DNA of 64,000 nucleotides from Giesbergeria anulus. GTDB lineage: Bacteria; Pseudomonadota; Gammaproteobacteria; Burkholderiales; Burkholderiaceae_C. Within the stretch, counting starts at the first letter, position 1, and the number at the start of each line of letters is the position of its first letter. A program made the translations under genes and the position numbers. Shown here piece by piece: positions 18,007 to 26,402 of the stretch. The notes under the pieces were generated by a model that saw only the letters and a list, made by a program, of their open reading frames with translations, was not told the DNA's origin and searched no databases. The stretch spans positions 558,001 to 622,000 of the forward strand of contig NZ_FOGD01000002.1 of the NCBI RefSeq assembly GCF_900111115.1. The letters run 5' to 3'.

Positions 18007-19151
18007 ACCGCATCATGGCCTCCTCTCTTTTTATGCCGGGGCCACGCCAGCCCTGCATAGCGACTCTGCTGCTGGTCGCAGCCCTATGCACACCTTTGTC
18101 TGCAAATGCGGGCGAAGGCCATGACCACGGTGATGCCCCGCCCGCAGCCCAAGACAATGGCCCCAAGCGTCAGCCCGATGGCAGCGTGTTTTTACCCAAA
18201 CCAGCACAGCGCCAACTGGGTGTGCGCACACTGGTGGTTGCCGAGGGTCAGCACCCCAAAGGGTTTGAACTGGCTGGCACGGTAGTAATGGATCCCAACG
18301 CCGGAGGCAAGGTGCAAGCAGCGCTGGCTGGGCGGCTGGAAGCTGGCCCCAAGGGCCTACCCGGCGTGGGCCAAACAGTGCGCAAGGGTGAGGTGCTAGC
18401 CTATGTAGTGCCCACAGCGGGTGCCATTGAGCGCTCCAATCAGGTGGCCCAACAGGCCGAACTGCGCGCAGCGCGCGCGCTGGCCGAACTGCGCGTAGCG
18501 CGGCTCAAGGATTTACAGGACACAGTGCCACGCAAGGATATCGAAGCCGCCGAAAGTGAACTACACAGCCTGACCCAGCGCTTAGGTGCCGTGGGTGCGG
18601 GCCTTTCTACACGCGACGCACTGGTGGCACCGGTGTCGGGCGTGATTGCCTCGGCGCATGCCGTGGCCGGGCAGGTAGTGGATGCACGCGAACTGGTATT
18701 CGAAGTGGTCGATCCCACCCGCCTGCGCGTCGAGGCACTAGCCTACGACACTGCGCAGGCCCATAGCGTGGCAGGTGCCACACTGGCGCTGGGTGGGCAG
18801 CGTGTGCCACTGCGCTTGATGGGCGCAGCGCGTAGTCTGCGTGACCAAGCGCTGCCAATCACTTTTTCCGGAAATGCGGCTGTGCTTGGCACGCTAGCAC
18901 TGGGCCAGCCGGTGCGCGTGTTCGTGCAGTCTGAGGATAAGGTGGAAGGCGTGCAAGTGCCGCTGGCTTCGCTGCTGCGCAACCGCGCAAACCAGACCAT
19001 TGTCTGGGTTAAAGAGTCGCCCGAACGCTTTGTACCTAGGACGGTTACTTTCGTGCCGCTCGATGGTACCTCTGTGGCCGTGACCTCAGGCCTGAAGGCG
19101 GGTGACCGTGTGGCCACGCAGGGTGCCACGCTTATCAACCAAGTGCGCTAG
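18003..19151 (+). CDS. czcB: RND efflux periplasmic adaptor (CzcB-like membrane fusion protein)
   Basis: The 382-aa adaptor should link the inner-membrane pump to the CzcC-like tunnel. It has a signal peptide (cleavage near LSANAG), a His-rich GEGHDHGD segment, a lipoyl-like half (GRLEAGPKGLPGVGQTVRKG), a helical hairpin (residues about 135-195), the second lipoyl half (LVAPVSGVIASAHAVAGQVV) and beta-barrel regions. ATG 18003 overlaps the previous gene by four bases. The stop is 9 bp from czcA. It is shorter than the adaptors that carry the extra N-terminal domain, consistent with that domain being encoded separately upstream. Confidence 0.9.
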   Translation: MNRIMASSLFMPGPRQPCIATLLLVAALCTPLSANAGEGHDHGDAPPAAQDNGPKRQPDGSVFLPKPAQRQLGVRTLVVAEGQHPKGFELAGTVVMDPNAGGKVQAALAGRLEAGPKGLPGVGQTVRKGEVLAYVVPTAGAIERSNQVAQQAELRAARALAELRVARLKDLQDTVPRKDIEAAESELHSLTQRLGAVGAGLSTRDALVAPVSGVIASAHAVAGQVVDARELVFEVVDPTRLRVEALAYDTAQAHSVAGATLALGGQRVPLRLMGAARSLRDQALPITFSGNAAVLGTLALGQPVRVFVQSEDKVEGVQVPLASLLRNRANQTIVWVKESPERFVPRTVTFVPLDGTSVAVTSGLKAGDRVATQGATLINQVR

Positions 19152-19160
19152 GGAGCCACC

Positions 19161-22100
19161 ATGTTCAAGTGGCTACTCGAAAACAGCCTGACCCATAGGC
19201 TGCTGGTACTGATCGCCGCAGCCATGCTCATGGCCTATGGTGCCTTTACGCTCTCGCGCACCCCGGTAGATGTGTTTCCTGACCTCAATAAGCCCACGGT
19301 TACGCTGATGACCGAGGCCGGTGGCATGGCCGCCGAAGAGGTGGAGCAGCTCATCACCTTTCCGCTAGAGACCACGATGAACGGGCTGCCCGGCGTGGAG
19401 AGCGTGCGCTCCACCTCCAGTGCGGGCCTGTCGTTTATCTACGTCACCTTTGACTGGAACACGGACATTTTCCGCGCCCGGCAGATGGTGTCCGAGCGCC
19501 TGACATCGATGGAAGAAGGCTTGCCCAGTGGCGTCACGCCGCGCATGGGGCCCATCAGCTCCATCATGGGCGAGATCATGCAGGTAGCTATCCCCATCGA
19601 CGTGCAGCGCAGTACGCCCATGGCTGTGCGCGAGTACGCCGATTGGGTGCTGCGCCCGCGCCTGCTGGCCATTGCTGGTGTGGCGCAGGTGATTGCGATT
19701 GGCGGCGAGGTGCGCCAATTCCAAGTGCAGCCCCACACGGCGCGCATGGCCGAACTGGGCATCACGCATGAGCAGCTTACCGGCGCGATCAAGGGCTTCT
19801 CGGCCAACACCTCTGGGGGCTTTCTGGAGCTCAATGGGCGTGAATACCTGATCCGCAACCTAGGCCGCACCTCGCGACTGGAAGACCTGCAAAACTTGGC
19901 AATTACTGCACGTAATGGTCAAAGTGTGCTGCTGCGCCAAGTGGCTCAAGTGACGTTTGCCGCTGCCATCAAACGCGGGGATGCGGGCTTTGAGGGCAAG
20001 CCAGCGGTCATTTTGGGCATTCAGAAGCAGCCCACAGCTGACACGATTGCACTTACGCGCAGCATTGAGGCTGCGCTTTCAGATTTGAAGAAATCGTTGC
20101 CTGTAGGCATAGAGGCACCACGCGTCACTTTCCGCCAAGCGAGCTTTATTGAGGCATCAATCACCACGCTGCAAGGCAAGCTCATGGGTGCCTCGGTATT
20201 TGTGGCGGTGATCCTGTTCGTGTTTTTGGGCACGCTACGGCCTACGGTGATTGCACTCACGGCTATCCCGGTGTCAATTTTCATTACAGCTCTGGTGTTC
20301 AAGTATTTTGGCTTGTCGATCAACACCATGACGCTTGGCGGCCTAGCCATTGCTATTGGCGGCTTAGTAGATGATGCGGTGGTGGATGTCGAGAACGTGC
20401 TGCGGCGTTTGAAGATGGATCGCAGCAAGCACCCCACCAAACGCCTGCACCCGATTGAAGTGGTCAAGTTAGCGTCCATAGAGGTGCGCTCGGGCATTTT
20501 GTATGCCACGGCCATTATCGTGCTGGTGTTTTTACCGCTGTTTGCACTGCCGGGCATTGAGGGGCGGTTGTTTGTGCCACTGGGAGTGGCGTTTATTGTG
20601 TCCACGCTGGCCTCGCTACTGGTGTCAGTCACGGTTACGCCGGTGCTGGCGTTTTACCTGCTGCCGCGCATGAAAACACTCGATCATGGCGATACGCGCA
20701 TGGTGGCTTGGCTCAAGGCACGCTACCGCAGTGGGCTATTGGGTGTACTGGCACGGCCCCGTGCGGCCATTGCCGTAAGTACGATGGCCGTAGTGCTGTC
20801 GGTGGTGGCGGTGCCGTTCTTTCCCACCACGTTCCTGCCGCCGTTTAACGAGGGCACGTTGCTGGTTGGTATACGCCTCAATCCGGGCGTGACGCTGGCA
20901 GAGTCAGCGGCACTGGCCAGCCAAGCCGAGGTGCTGGTGCGTCAGGTGCCCGAAGTCACGCACGTGGGCCGCCGCAGCGGGCGCGCCGAGCTTGATGAAC
21001 ACGCCGAGGGTGTACACGTGAGCGAGTTGGACGTGGGTTTGCTGCCTGCTACCGAGCTTAAACGCAGCATGGACGAAGTGCAAGCCGACATCCGTAGCAG
21101 ACTGGCGCAGATGCCAGCAGCCATTGCCATCGGCCAGCCCATCTCGCACCGTATCGACCACATGCTTTCGGGTGTGCGCTCGCAGATCGCGATCAAGCTC
21201 TTTGGCGAAGACCTCGATACGCTGCGCGGCCAGGCCGAAGCCTTACGCACACGGCTGGCTAGCATCGACGGCTTAGCTGACCTAGAAGTGGAAAAACAAG
21301 TGCTGGCACCACAGATTACCGTGCGTGTGGACTATGCTGCCGCCGCCCAATACGGCGTGCCCGTGCCGCAGGTCATGGCGGTGCTACAAGGCTTGGTGGA
21401 GGGCGAGAAGATCACGCAGATCGTGGAGGGCAGTCGGCGCTTTGCACTGGTAGTGCGCCTGCCTGAGAGTGCGCGCTCTATCGAGGGCCTTGCGCAGATC
21501 ATGTTAGAGACTCCCCAAGGCCGGGTGCCGCTGTCGCGTTTGGCTGCCATTGAGGACGGCGACGGCCCCAACCAAATCAGTCGTGACGATGGCAAGCGGC
21601 GTATCGTGCTCTCGGCCAACGCACAGGGCAGGCCGCTGTCGGAAGTGGTAGAGGACATCCGCAAGGTTGTGGGCGAGACACGCCTGCCAGATGGCTACTT
21701 TGTCACGCTGGGTGGGCAGTTTCAGGCCCAAGAAGAGGCCAGCCGCTTGGTAGGTATGTTAGCTATCGTCTCGCTGGTACTGATGTTTGTAGTGCTATAC
21801 ACGCGCTACCAGTCGGCCACACTGTCGGCACTCATCATGGCTAACATTCCGCTGGCACTAGTGGGTGCCGTGTTCGGGCTGTGGTTATCGGGGCAGCCAC
21901 TGTCGGTGGCAGCACTGATCGGGTTTATCACGCTAGCGGGTATATCGGTGCGCAACGGCATTTTGAAGGTGAGCCACTACCTGAACCTGATGCGCGTAGA
22001 GGGTGAGAACTTTGACCACAGCATGATTGTGCGTGGCTCGCTGGAACGGTTAAGCCCAGTGCTCATGACTGCACTGGTCACGGCTTTTGCGCTAGCCCCG

Positions 22101-22280
22101 CTACTGCTGGAGGCAGAGCGCCCAGGCACTGAGATTTTGCACCCGGTGGCGGTGGTGATCTTCTCTGGCCTGATTAGCTCAACCCTACTGGATACTTTCC
22201 TTACGCCAGCTCTGTTTTGGTTGTTTGGTCGTCGCGATGCCGAGCGGCTGCTGAACGACAAAAACGCCGAGGCTTTCTGA
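19161..22280 (+). CDS. czcA: Heavy-metal RND efflux permease (CzcA/CusA family)
   Basis: This 1039-aa inner-membrane proton antiporter has the normal RND length with about 12 helices and two large periplasmic regions. Early family landmarks are SRTPVDVFPDLNKPTV and VEQLITFPLE. The proton-relay helix 4 reads AIAIGGLVDDAVVDVENV, which differs from the DFG...DGA...VEN pattern of zinc/cobalt/cadmium pumps such as CzcA. The metal is therefore uncertain and could be copper/silver-like or another ion. GGAGCC precedes the ATG. It ends the tripartite set. Confidence 0.9.
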   Translation: MFKWLLENSLTHRLLVLIAAAMLMAYGAFTLSRTPVDVFPDLNKPTVTLMTEAGGMAAEEVEQLITFPLETTMNGLPGVESVRSTSSAGLSFIYVTFDWNTDIFRARQMVSERLTSMEEGLPSGVTPRMGPISSIMGEIMQVAIPIDVQRSTPMAVREYADWVLRPRLLAIAGVAQVIAIGGEVRQFQVQPHTARMAELGITHEQLTGAIKGFSANTSGGFLELNGREYLIRNLGRTSRLEDLQNLAITARNGQSVLLRQVAQVTFAAAIKRGDAGFEGKPAVILGIQKQPTADTIALTRSIEAALSDLKKSLPVGIEAPRVTFRQASFIEASITTLQGKLMGASVFVAVILFVFLGTLRPTVIALTAIPVSIFITALVFKYFGLSINTMTLGGLAIAIGGLVDDAVVDVENVLRRLKMDRSKHPTKRLHPIEVVKLASIEVRSGILYATAIIVLVFLPLFALPGIEGRLFVPLGVAFIVSTLASLLVSVTVTPVLAFYLLPRMKTLDHGDTRMVAWLKARYRSGLLGVLARPRAAIAVSTMAVVLSVVAVPFFPTTFLPPFNEGTLLVGIRLNPGVTLAESAALASQAEVLVRQVPEVTHVGRRSGRAELDEHAEGVHVSELDVGLLPATELKRSMDEVQADIRSRLAQMPAAIAIGQPISHRIDHMLSGVRSQIAIKLFGEDLDTLRGQAEALRTRLASIDGLADLEVEKQVLAPQITVRVDYAAAAQYGVPVPQVMAVLQGLVEGEKITQIVEGSRRFALVVRLPESARSIEGLAQIMLETPQGRVPLSRLAAIEDGDGPNQISRDDGKRRIVLSANAQGRPLSEVVEDIRKVVGETRLPDGYFVTLGGQFQAQEEASRLVGMLAIVSLVLMFVVLYTRYQSATLSALIMANIPLALVGAVFGLWLSGQPLSVAALIGFITLAGISVRNGILKVSHYLNLMRVEGENFDHSMIVRGSLERLSPVLMTALVTAFALAPLLLEAERPGTEILHPVAVVIFSGLISSTLLDTFLTPALFWLFGRRDAERLLNDKNAEAF

Positions 22281-22314
22281 TTTCTCCATTTTTTTCAACC
22301 TTTAAAGGATTTCT

Positions 22315-22698
22315 ATGAAAACCAAGCATCTTCTCGCAGCTCTCGCCCTTACCGTTTCGGGCGCTGCCTTTGCCACAGGCGACCATAGTCATGCACACCA
22401 GCCCCAGCATGGCGGCATCGTGGCCGAAGCCCACGATATCGACTATGAGCTGGTGGCTAGCTCCGACACCTTGACGCTGCACCTGCGCGATCACAATAAG
22501 CCTGCCAAGACCGAGGGCGTGAGCGCCCGGCTGACGCTGCTCAATGGCACCGAAAAGTCTGAAGTCATGCTGGCCCCAGCTGGTGATGGCAAACTCGAAG
22601 CTAAAGGCACGTTCAAGGTGATTGCGGGTACCAAGGTGGCGGCGTTAATAACCCAGCCAGGCAAGAAAACCGCCAATCTACGCTTTGCTATGAAGTAA
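22315..22698 (+). CDS. Small His-rich periplasmic protein of the efflux operon
   Basis: The 127-aa product has a signal peptide (LLAALALTVSGAAFATG), then a His-rich segment (GDHSHAHQPQHGG) likely to bind metal, and a small beta-rich domain. It starts 34 bp after czcA with AAAGGA upstream of the ATG, so it is probably in the same transcript. I know similar small proteins at the ends of czc-like operons but no firm family name. A role in delivering metal to the pump is inference. Confidence 0.72.
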   Translation: MKTKHLLAALALTVSGAAFATGDHSHAHQPQHGGIVAEAHDIDYELVASSDTLTLHLRDHNKPAKTEGVSARLTLLNGTEKSEVMLAPAGDGKLEAKGTFKVIAGTKVAALITQPGKKTANLRFAMK

Positions 22699-22702
22699 AG
22701 AA

Positions 22703-22834
22703 CTGTTTGATGTTCAGGTGCTTGATACCGTCCATATTGAAAACTGCATGTCGGTACTCAAAACTAAAGGAACACAACTGGCGACATTGATAGAACGCCA
22801 TGTGCACGCCTTTGAGCACCTGTTCCGCCACTGA
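22703..22834 (+). pseudogene. ahpF: Decayed fragment of ahpF
   Basis: Read in one frame from 22703 to a TGA at 22832-22834, this stretch matches AhpF residues 245-277 encoded at 14722-14820, with 22 of 33 residues identical (VQVLDTV, IEN, ERHV kept). It then jumps to the last residues of AhpF (AFEHLFRH against AFDHLIRH), followed by the stop. About 230 codons between the two parts are missing and no start codon or first domain exists. It is a remnant of a second ahpF copy. Confidence 0.85.
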
Positions 22835-22841
22835 GCCTGCT

Positions 22842-23759
22842 TCAGGCTTGGGCGCTTTCTTCTACCGGCGCTACCGTTACACCCACATGCAGGGTGTGAC
22901 GGGTGCCACCGTGGATCACGCCGCGCATCGGGGCCACATCGCTGTAGTCGCGGCCCCGCGCTACGGTCACATAGTCTTCGTTGGGGCTGCCCCAGCCATC
23001 GTGGTTGTTGGTGGGGTCAAGGTCGTACCAGCCTTGGCCGGGGTGCTCGGCGTGCAAGTCGGGCAGATAGACCTGCACCCACGCATGGGAGGCATCGCTG
23101 CCAATCAGGCGCGGCTTGCCCGGTGGCGGTGTGGTCAGCAGATAACCACTCACATAACGCCCCGGCAAGCCCAAACTGCGCAGGCAGGCAATAAAGATTT
23201 GGGCAAAATCTTGGCACACCCCTTTGCGCTGGGCCAAGGCCGTCAGGGCTGGGGTATTGAGCTCGGTGCTTTGCGCCGAATAGGTGAAGTCTTGGTAAAT
23301 GCGCTGCATCAATTCGCGCGCCGCATCCAGCAAAGGGCGTCCGGGGCGAAAGCTCGGTTGGGCGTAATTAACAAACTCATGGTGCCGAGGGATGTGTGGC
23401 GACGGAAAGGTGAACTCCACCGCCGGGTCGTACACCATGCCATGCTGGTAGCGCAGGCTCTCGCGCACGCTCTCCCACGTTTGGATGCTGGTAGCGGTGG
23501 CCGGGGCTTGCGTCTGGATAGCGCTGTGCGAAACCACGCGCAGTGTTTCGTGCGGGCTTTGCATCGAAAATTGGCACAAATGGTTGCCAAACACATCGGT
23601 GCGTTCAGTGCGCGAGGCCGGATGCGGGTGGATGTCCAGTTGGTGCTCTAGCACCTGCTGGCAGGCGGTATTGATGGGGCGCAGGCACAGGACGTGCTGG
23701 GCTGTCTCTACCGCTGGCTGGTAGTCGTAGCGCGTTTCGTGGGTGACTTGTAACAACAT
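22842..23759 (-). CDS. Transglutaminase-like protein with N-terminal beta domain
   Basis: The 305-aa protein has the bacterial transglutaminase N-terminal region (HETRYDYQPAVETAQHVL) and a papain-like core. The catalytic triad is visible as Cys in KGVCQDFAQIFIACLR, His in SDASHAWVQVYLP and Asp in WYDLDPTNN. It has no signal peptide, so it should act in the cytoplasm. It follows the fused ATP-grasp/alpha-E gene by 3 bp on the same strand. In this family the core is predicted to hydrolyse or cross-link peptides made by the ATP-grasp partner, but the substrate is unknown. Confidence 0.88.
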   Translation of the reverse strand: MLLQVTHETRYDYQPAVETAQHVLCLRPINTACQQVLEHQLDIHPHPASRTERTDVFGNHLCQFSMQSPHETLRVVSHSAIQTQAPATATSIQTWESVRESLRYQHGMVYDPAVEFTFPSPHIPRHHEFVNYAQPSFRPGRPLLDAARELMQRIYQDFTYSAQSTELNTPALTALAQRKGVCQDFAQIFIACLRSLGLPGRYVSGYLLTTPPPGKPRLIGSDASHAWVQVYLPDLHAEHPGQGWYDLDPTNNHDGWGSPNEDYVTVARGRDYSDVAPMRGVIHGGTRHTLHVGVTVAPVEESAQA

Positions 23760-23762
23760 ACG

Positions 23763-26366
23763 TTAAGCCCCTAGGCTGCGCGAAGATTCGTGGGTGTGGG
23801 TGAAGTAGCGCAAGCTAATGCCATCGGAAACGCGCCAAGTGGCCCCAGTGCAGCGCTCGAGCAATTGCGTCAGTGCGGGCAGGGGGCCTTCGTCGTCACA
23901 CAACTGCGCCAGCGCCCATTGGTTGGGGTCAGGGGTCAGTGCCAGCAGGCTATCGTCGGCATCGCGTGCCAGCTTGGTCAAGCGCCCACGCAAAGTTTGC
24001 ACCACCCAGCCCAAGGAGCGCGGGTTCTCACGGCTCATCACCAACAGCTCTAGCAGTGCGGCCACATCGCGGCTGCGCTGGTATTGGGCGTGGAAGGTGA
24101 TGGTGCTGTCAAACAGTGCCAACACGGCCTCAAAGCCTGCTGATTCGGCCACCGCCCCAGATTCAAAGGCGCGCGCCAGTGCCATGCCCAGAAAATCGAG
24201 CCGCTCTACTTGGCGGCCAATCGACAGCAAGCGCCAGCCATCGTCACGGGTCATGCGGTCGGTTTGCTCGCCGGTCATGGCCGCCAAATTGGGGCTGACC
24301 GAATCGAGCACGCGCAGCACATCCAAGGTGGCATAGTTACCATCCACCAGATCGGCGCAGTGCTTCATAAACTGCTGCTCTGTGCGCAAAATCAAGCCCC
24401 AGTGCTCTTGCGATAGCCGCTCGCGGATGGAGGAGGCCACCTGCCGCAGCGAGCGCAGGTTAAAGCCCACGCTGGCAGTGCTGTCGGGGTTGCCCAAACC
24501 AGCCACTAAGGCACGGGCAAACACCCGCCGGGCCAACAAGGGCGATGGCACATCTGCCGGTACCAGCGAGCACGAAGCGGCCAAGCTGCCCAGCCATTTG
24601 GCCAGCGGCAAGCACGACTGGCCTGCACTGCCCAAGGTAGAGAGGGTCAGGCGCGCCAAGCGCAAGCTGTTTTCGCTGCGCTCGGTGTAGCGGCCCAGCC
24701 AGAACAGGTTTTCAGCGGCGCGGCTGGTGACTACGCGGCGGTACTGCGCCACGGTGGCCGGAGTGATGCGCTTGTTGAGCAAGGTGGTGCGATCTACTTT
24801 GTGCCCACGTTCGGCATCCACACGCACCCACACATCGGCGCTGCTGCCACCGCGTTGCAAGCTCAAGACGCTGTCTTGCGTGCTCACGATGCGCCCCAGC
24901 CCGCCGGGCAGCACGCGCCACGATTGGGCGCCATCGGTCAGGGCAAACACACGCAGCATCACCTCGCGGGGCACGATGCGCGGCGGCTTCGATTGCGCAT
25001 CCCAAGTGGGCATTTGCGACAAAGGCCGCTCTTGCTGCAAGGTAAATTCTTCGCCCGACTGGTGCAAACGCTCTAGCCAAGCGGCGCGCTCGTGGGCGTC
25101 TAGGGCGCTGCATTGCAACCCAGCAAACTGGCCATGCAGCGCCGAGCCGGTGTAGGTGGGCTTGATGGCACATTGGGCCAAGTGGGAGGTGGCCGCTTGC
25201 AGTGCGGCATGTTCGCCGCACCACCAAGTGGGCCACGATGGCAGCAACAACTCCTCGTTGAGCAAGCGCCGCGACAGCTTGGGCATAAACCCAAGCAAGC
25301 CCACCGACTCCAAAAAAGCCGAGCCGGGCATATTGGCCATGAGCAAATTGCCACTGCGCAGGGTTTGCAACAAACCGGGCACGCCCAAAGAAGAGTCTGA
25401 GCGCAACTCAAGCGGGTCGCACCACGCATCATCGACCCGCTTGATGAGCACGTCCACCGGCTCTAGGCCGCGCAGAGTGCGCAGAAACAGGCGGTTGTCG
25501 CGCACCGTCAGGTCATTGCCCTGCACCAGCGTGATGCCAAGGTAGCGCGTGAGGTAGGCTTGCTCAAAGTAGGTCTCGTTGTACGGCCCCGGCGTGAGCA
25601 TGGCGATATGGGCATCCGCCCCCGCTGGCGACATACTGCGCAGGCCGTCAATCAGCGCCCGGTAGCTAGAGGCCAGCCGCTGCACCTGCAAAGACTCAAA
25701 CGCTTGCGGAAACAGCCGTGAGATAGACAAACGGTTTTCTAGCGCATAGCCCAGCCCCGACGGGGCCTGCGTGCGCTGCGCTGCCACGGCCCAGCGGCCA
25801 TCGGGGCCACGGGCCAAGTCAAAGGCACACACTTGCAAGCGGTTGCCCCCCACCGGGGGTATGCCATGCAGCGTGCGCAAGTAGCCGGGGTGGCCCTGTA
25901 CCAAAGCTGCTGGCAGCAGGCCATCGCGCAATAATTCTTGCGCGCCATACACATCGTGCAAGATGTTCTCTAGCAGGCGCACCCGCTGCAATACGCCCGC
26001 CTCAATCTGACGCCATTCGTCAGCTTGCACGATCAGCGGGAACAAATCGAGCGACCAAGGCCGCTGCGGGTTGTTGCTGTCGGCATAGACGTTGTAGCTC
26101 ACGCCGTTGTCGCGAATCTGCTGCTCTAAACTGGCTTGGCGGCGGTTAAGGTCGGCCAAGTTTTGCGTGCCCGGATGGGAGAAAAATTGCCGCCAAGCGG
26201 GGGCCATCGCAGCGTCTGCGCCGTTGTCATCGGGCAGGGCACTGCTGCCACGCAGTTCATCGTAATGCCCCGGCTGGGCCGGGGCGGCCATGGACAGGGC
26301 CAGATCGGCGGTAGAGGCGGCAGGGACTGACGCCAAGGACGGGGACGGGGGGGAGAGGATCGTCAC
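23763..26366 (-). CDS. Fused circularly permuted ATP-grasp and alpha-E protein
   Basis: The 867-aa protein joins two families usually encoded separately. Residues about 75-490 form a circularly permuted type 2 ATP-grasp domain (HDVYGAQELLRDGLLPA, LTPGPYNETYFEQAYL, VDVLIKRVDD). Residues about 540-850 form an alpha-E helical domain (LFWLGRYTERSENSLRLARL). The separate versions of both lie at 30025-32477. GTG 26366 gives the longest product; ATG 26291 is an alternative and neither has a good ribosome binding site. The predicted role, from comparative genomics of this family, is ATP-dependent peptide bond formation. Confidence 0.87.
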   Translation of the reverse strand: MTILSPPSPSLASVPAASTADLALSMAAPAQPGHYDELRGSSALPDDNGADAAMAPAWRQFFSHPGTQNLADLNRRQASLEQQIRDNGVSYNVYADSNNPQRPWSLDLFPLIVQADEWRQIEAGVLQRVRLLENILHDVYGAQELLRDGLLPAALVQGHPGYLRTLHGIPPVGGNRLQVCAFDLARGPDGRWAVAAQRTQAPSGLGYALENRLSISRLFPQAFESLQVQRLASSYRALIDGLRSMSPAGADAHIAMLTPGPYNETYFEQAYLTRYLGITLVQGNDLTVRDNRLFLRTLRGLEPVDVLIKRVDDAWCDPLELRSDSSLGVPGLLQTLRSGNLLMANMPGSAFLESVGLLGFMPKLSRRLLNEELLLPSWPTWWCGEHAALQAATSHLAQCAIKPTYTGSALHGQFAGLQCSALDAHERAAWLERLHQSGEEFTLQQERPLSQMPTWDAQSKPPRIVPREVMLRVFALTDGAQSWRVLPGGLGRIVSTQDSVLSLQRGGSSADVWVRVDAERGHKVDRTTLLNKRITPATVAQYRRVVTSRAAENLFWLGRYTERSENSLRLARLTLSTLGSAGQSCLPLAKWLGSLAASCSLVPADVPSPLLARRVFARALVAGLGNPDSTASVGFNLRSLRQVASSIRERLSQEHWGLILRTEQQFMKHCADLVDGNYATLDVLRVLDSVSPNLAAMTGEQTDRMTRDDGWRLLSIGRQVERLDFLGMALARAFESGAVAESAGFEAVLALFDSTITFHAQYQRSRDVAALLELLVMSRENPRSLGWVVQTLRGRLTKLARDADDSLLALTPDPNQWALAQLCDDEGPLPALTQLLERCTGATWRVSDGISLRYFTHTHESSRSLGA

Positions 26367-26402
26367 AGCAAAAGTTTTTCAGGTACAGGGCCGGGCGTGG
26401 CG

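Noticed and set aside
22842-23651. A long plus-strand open frame opposite the small transglutaminase
   Set aside because: It mirrors a well-supported gene and begins inside the ahpF remnant; no family features.
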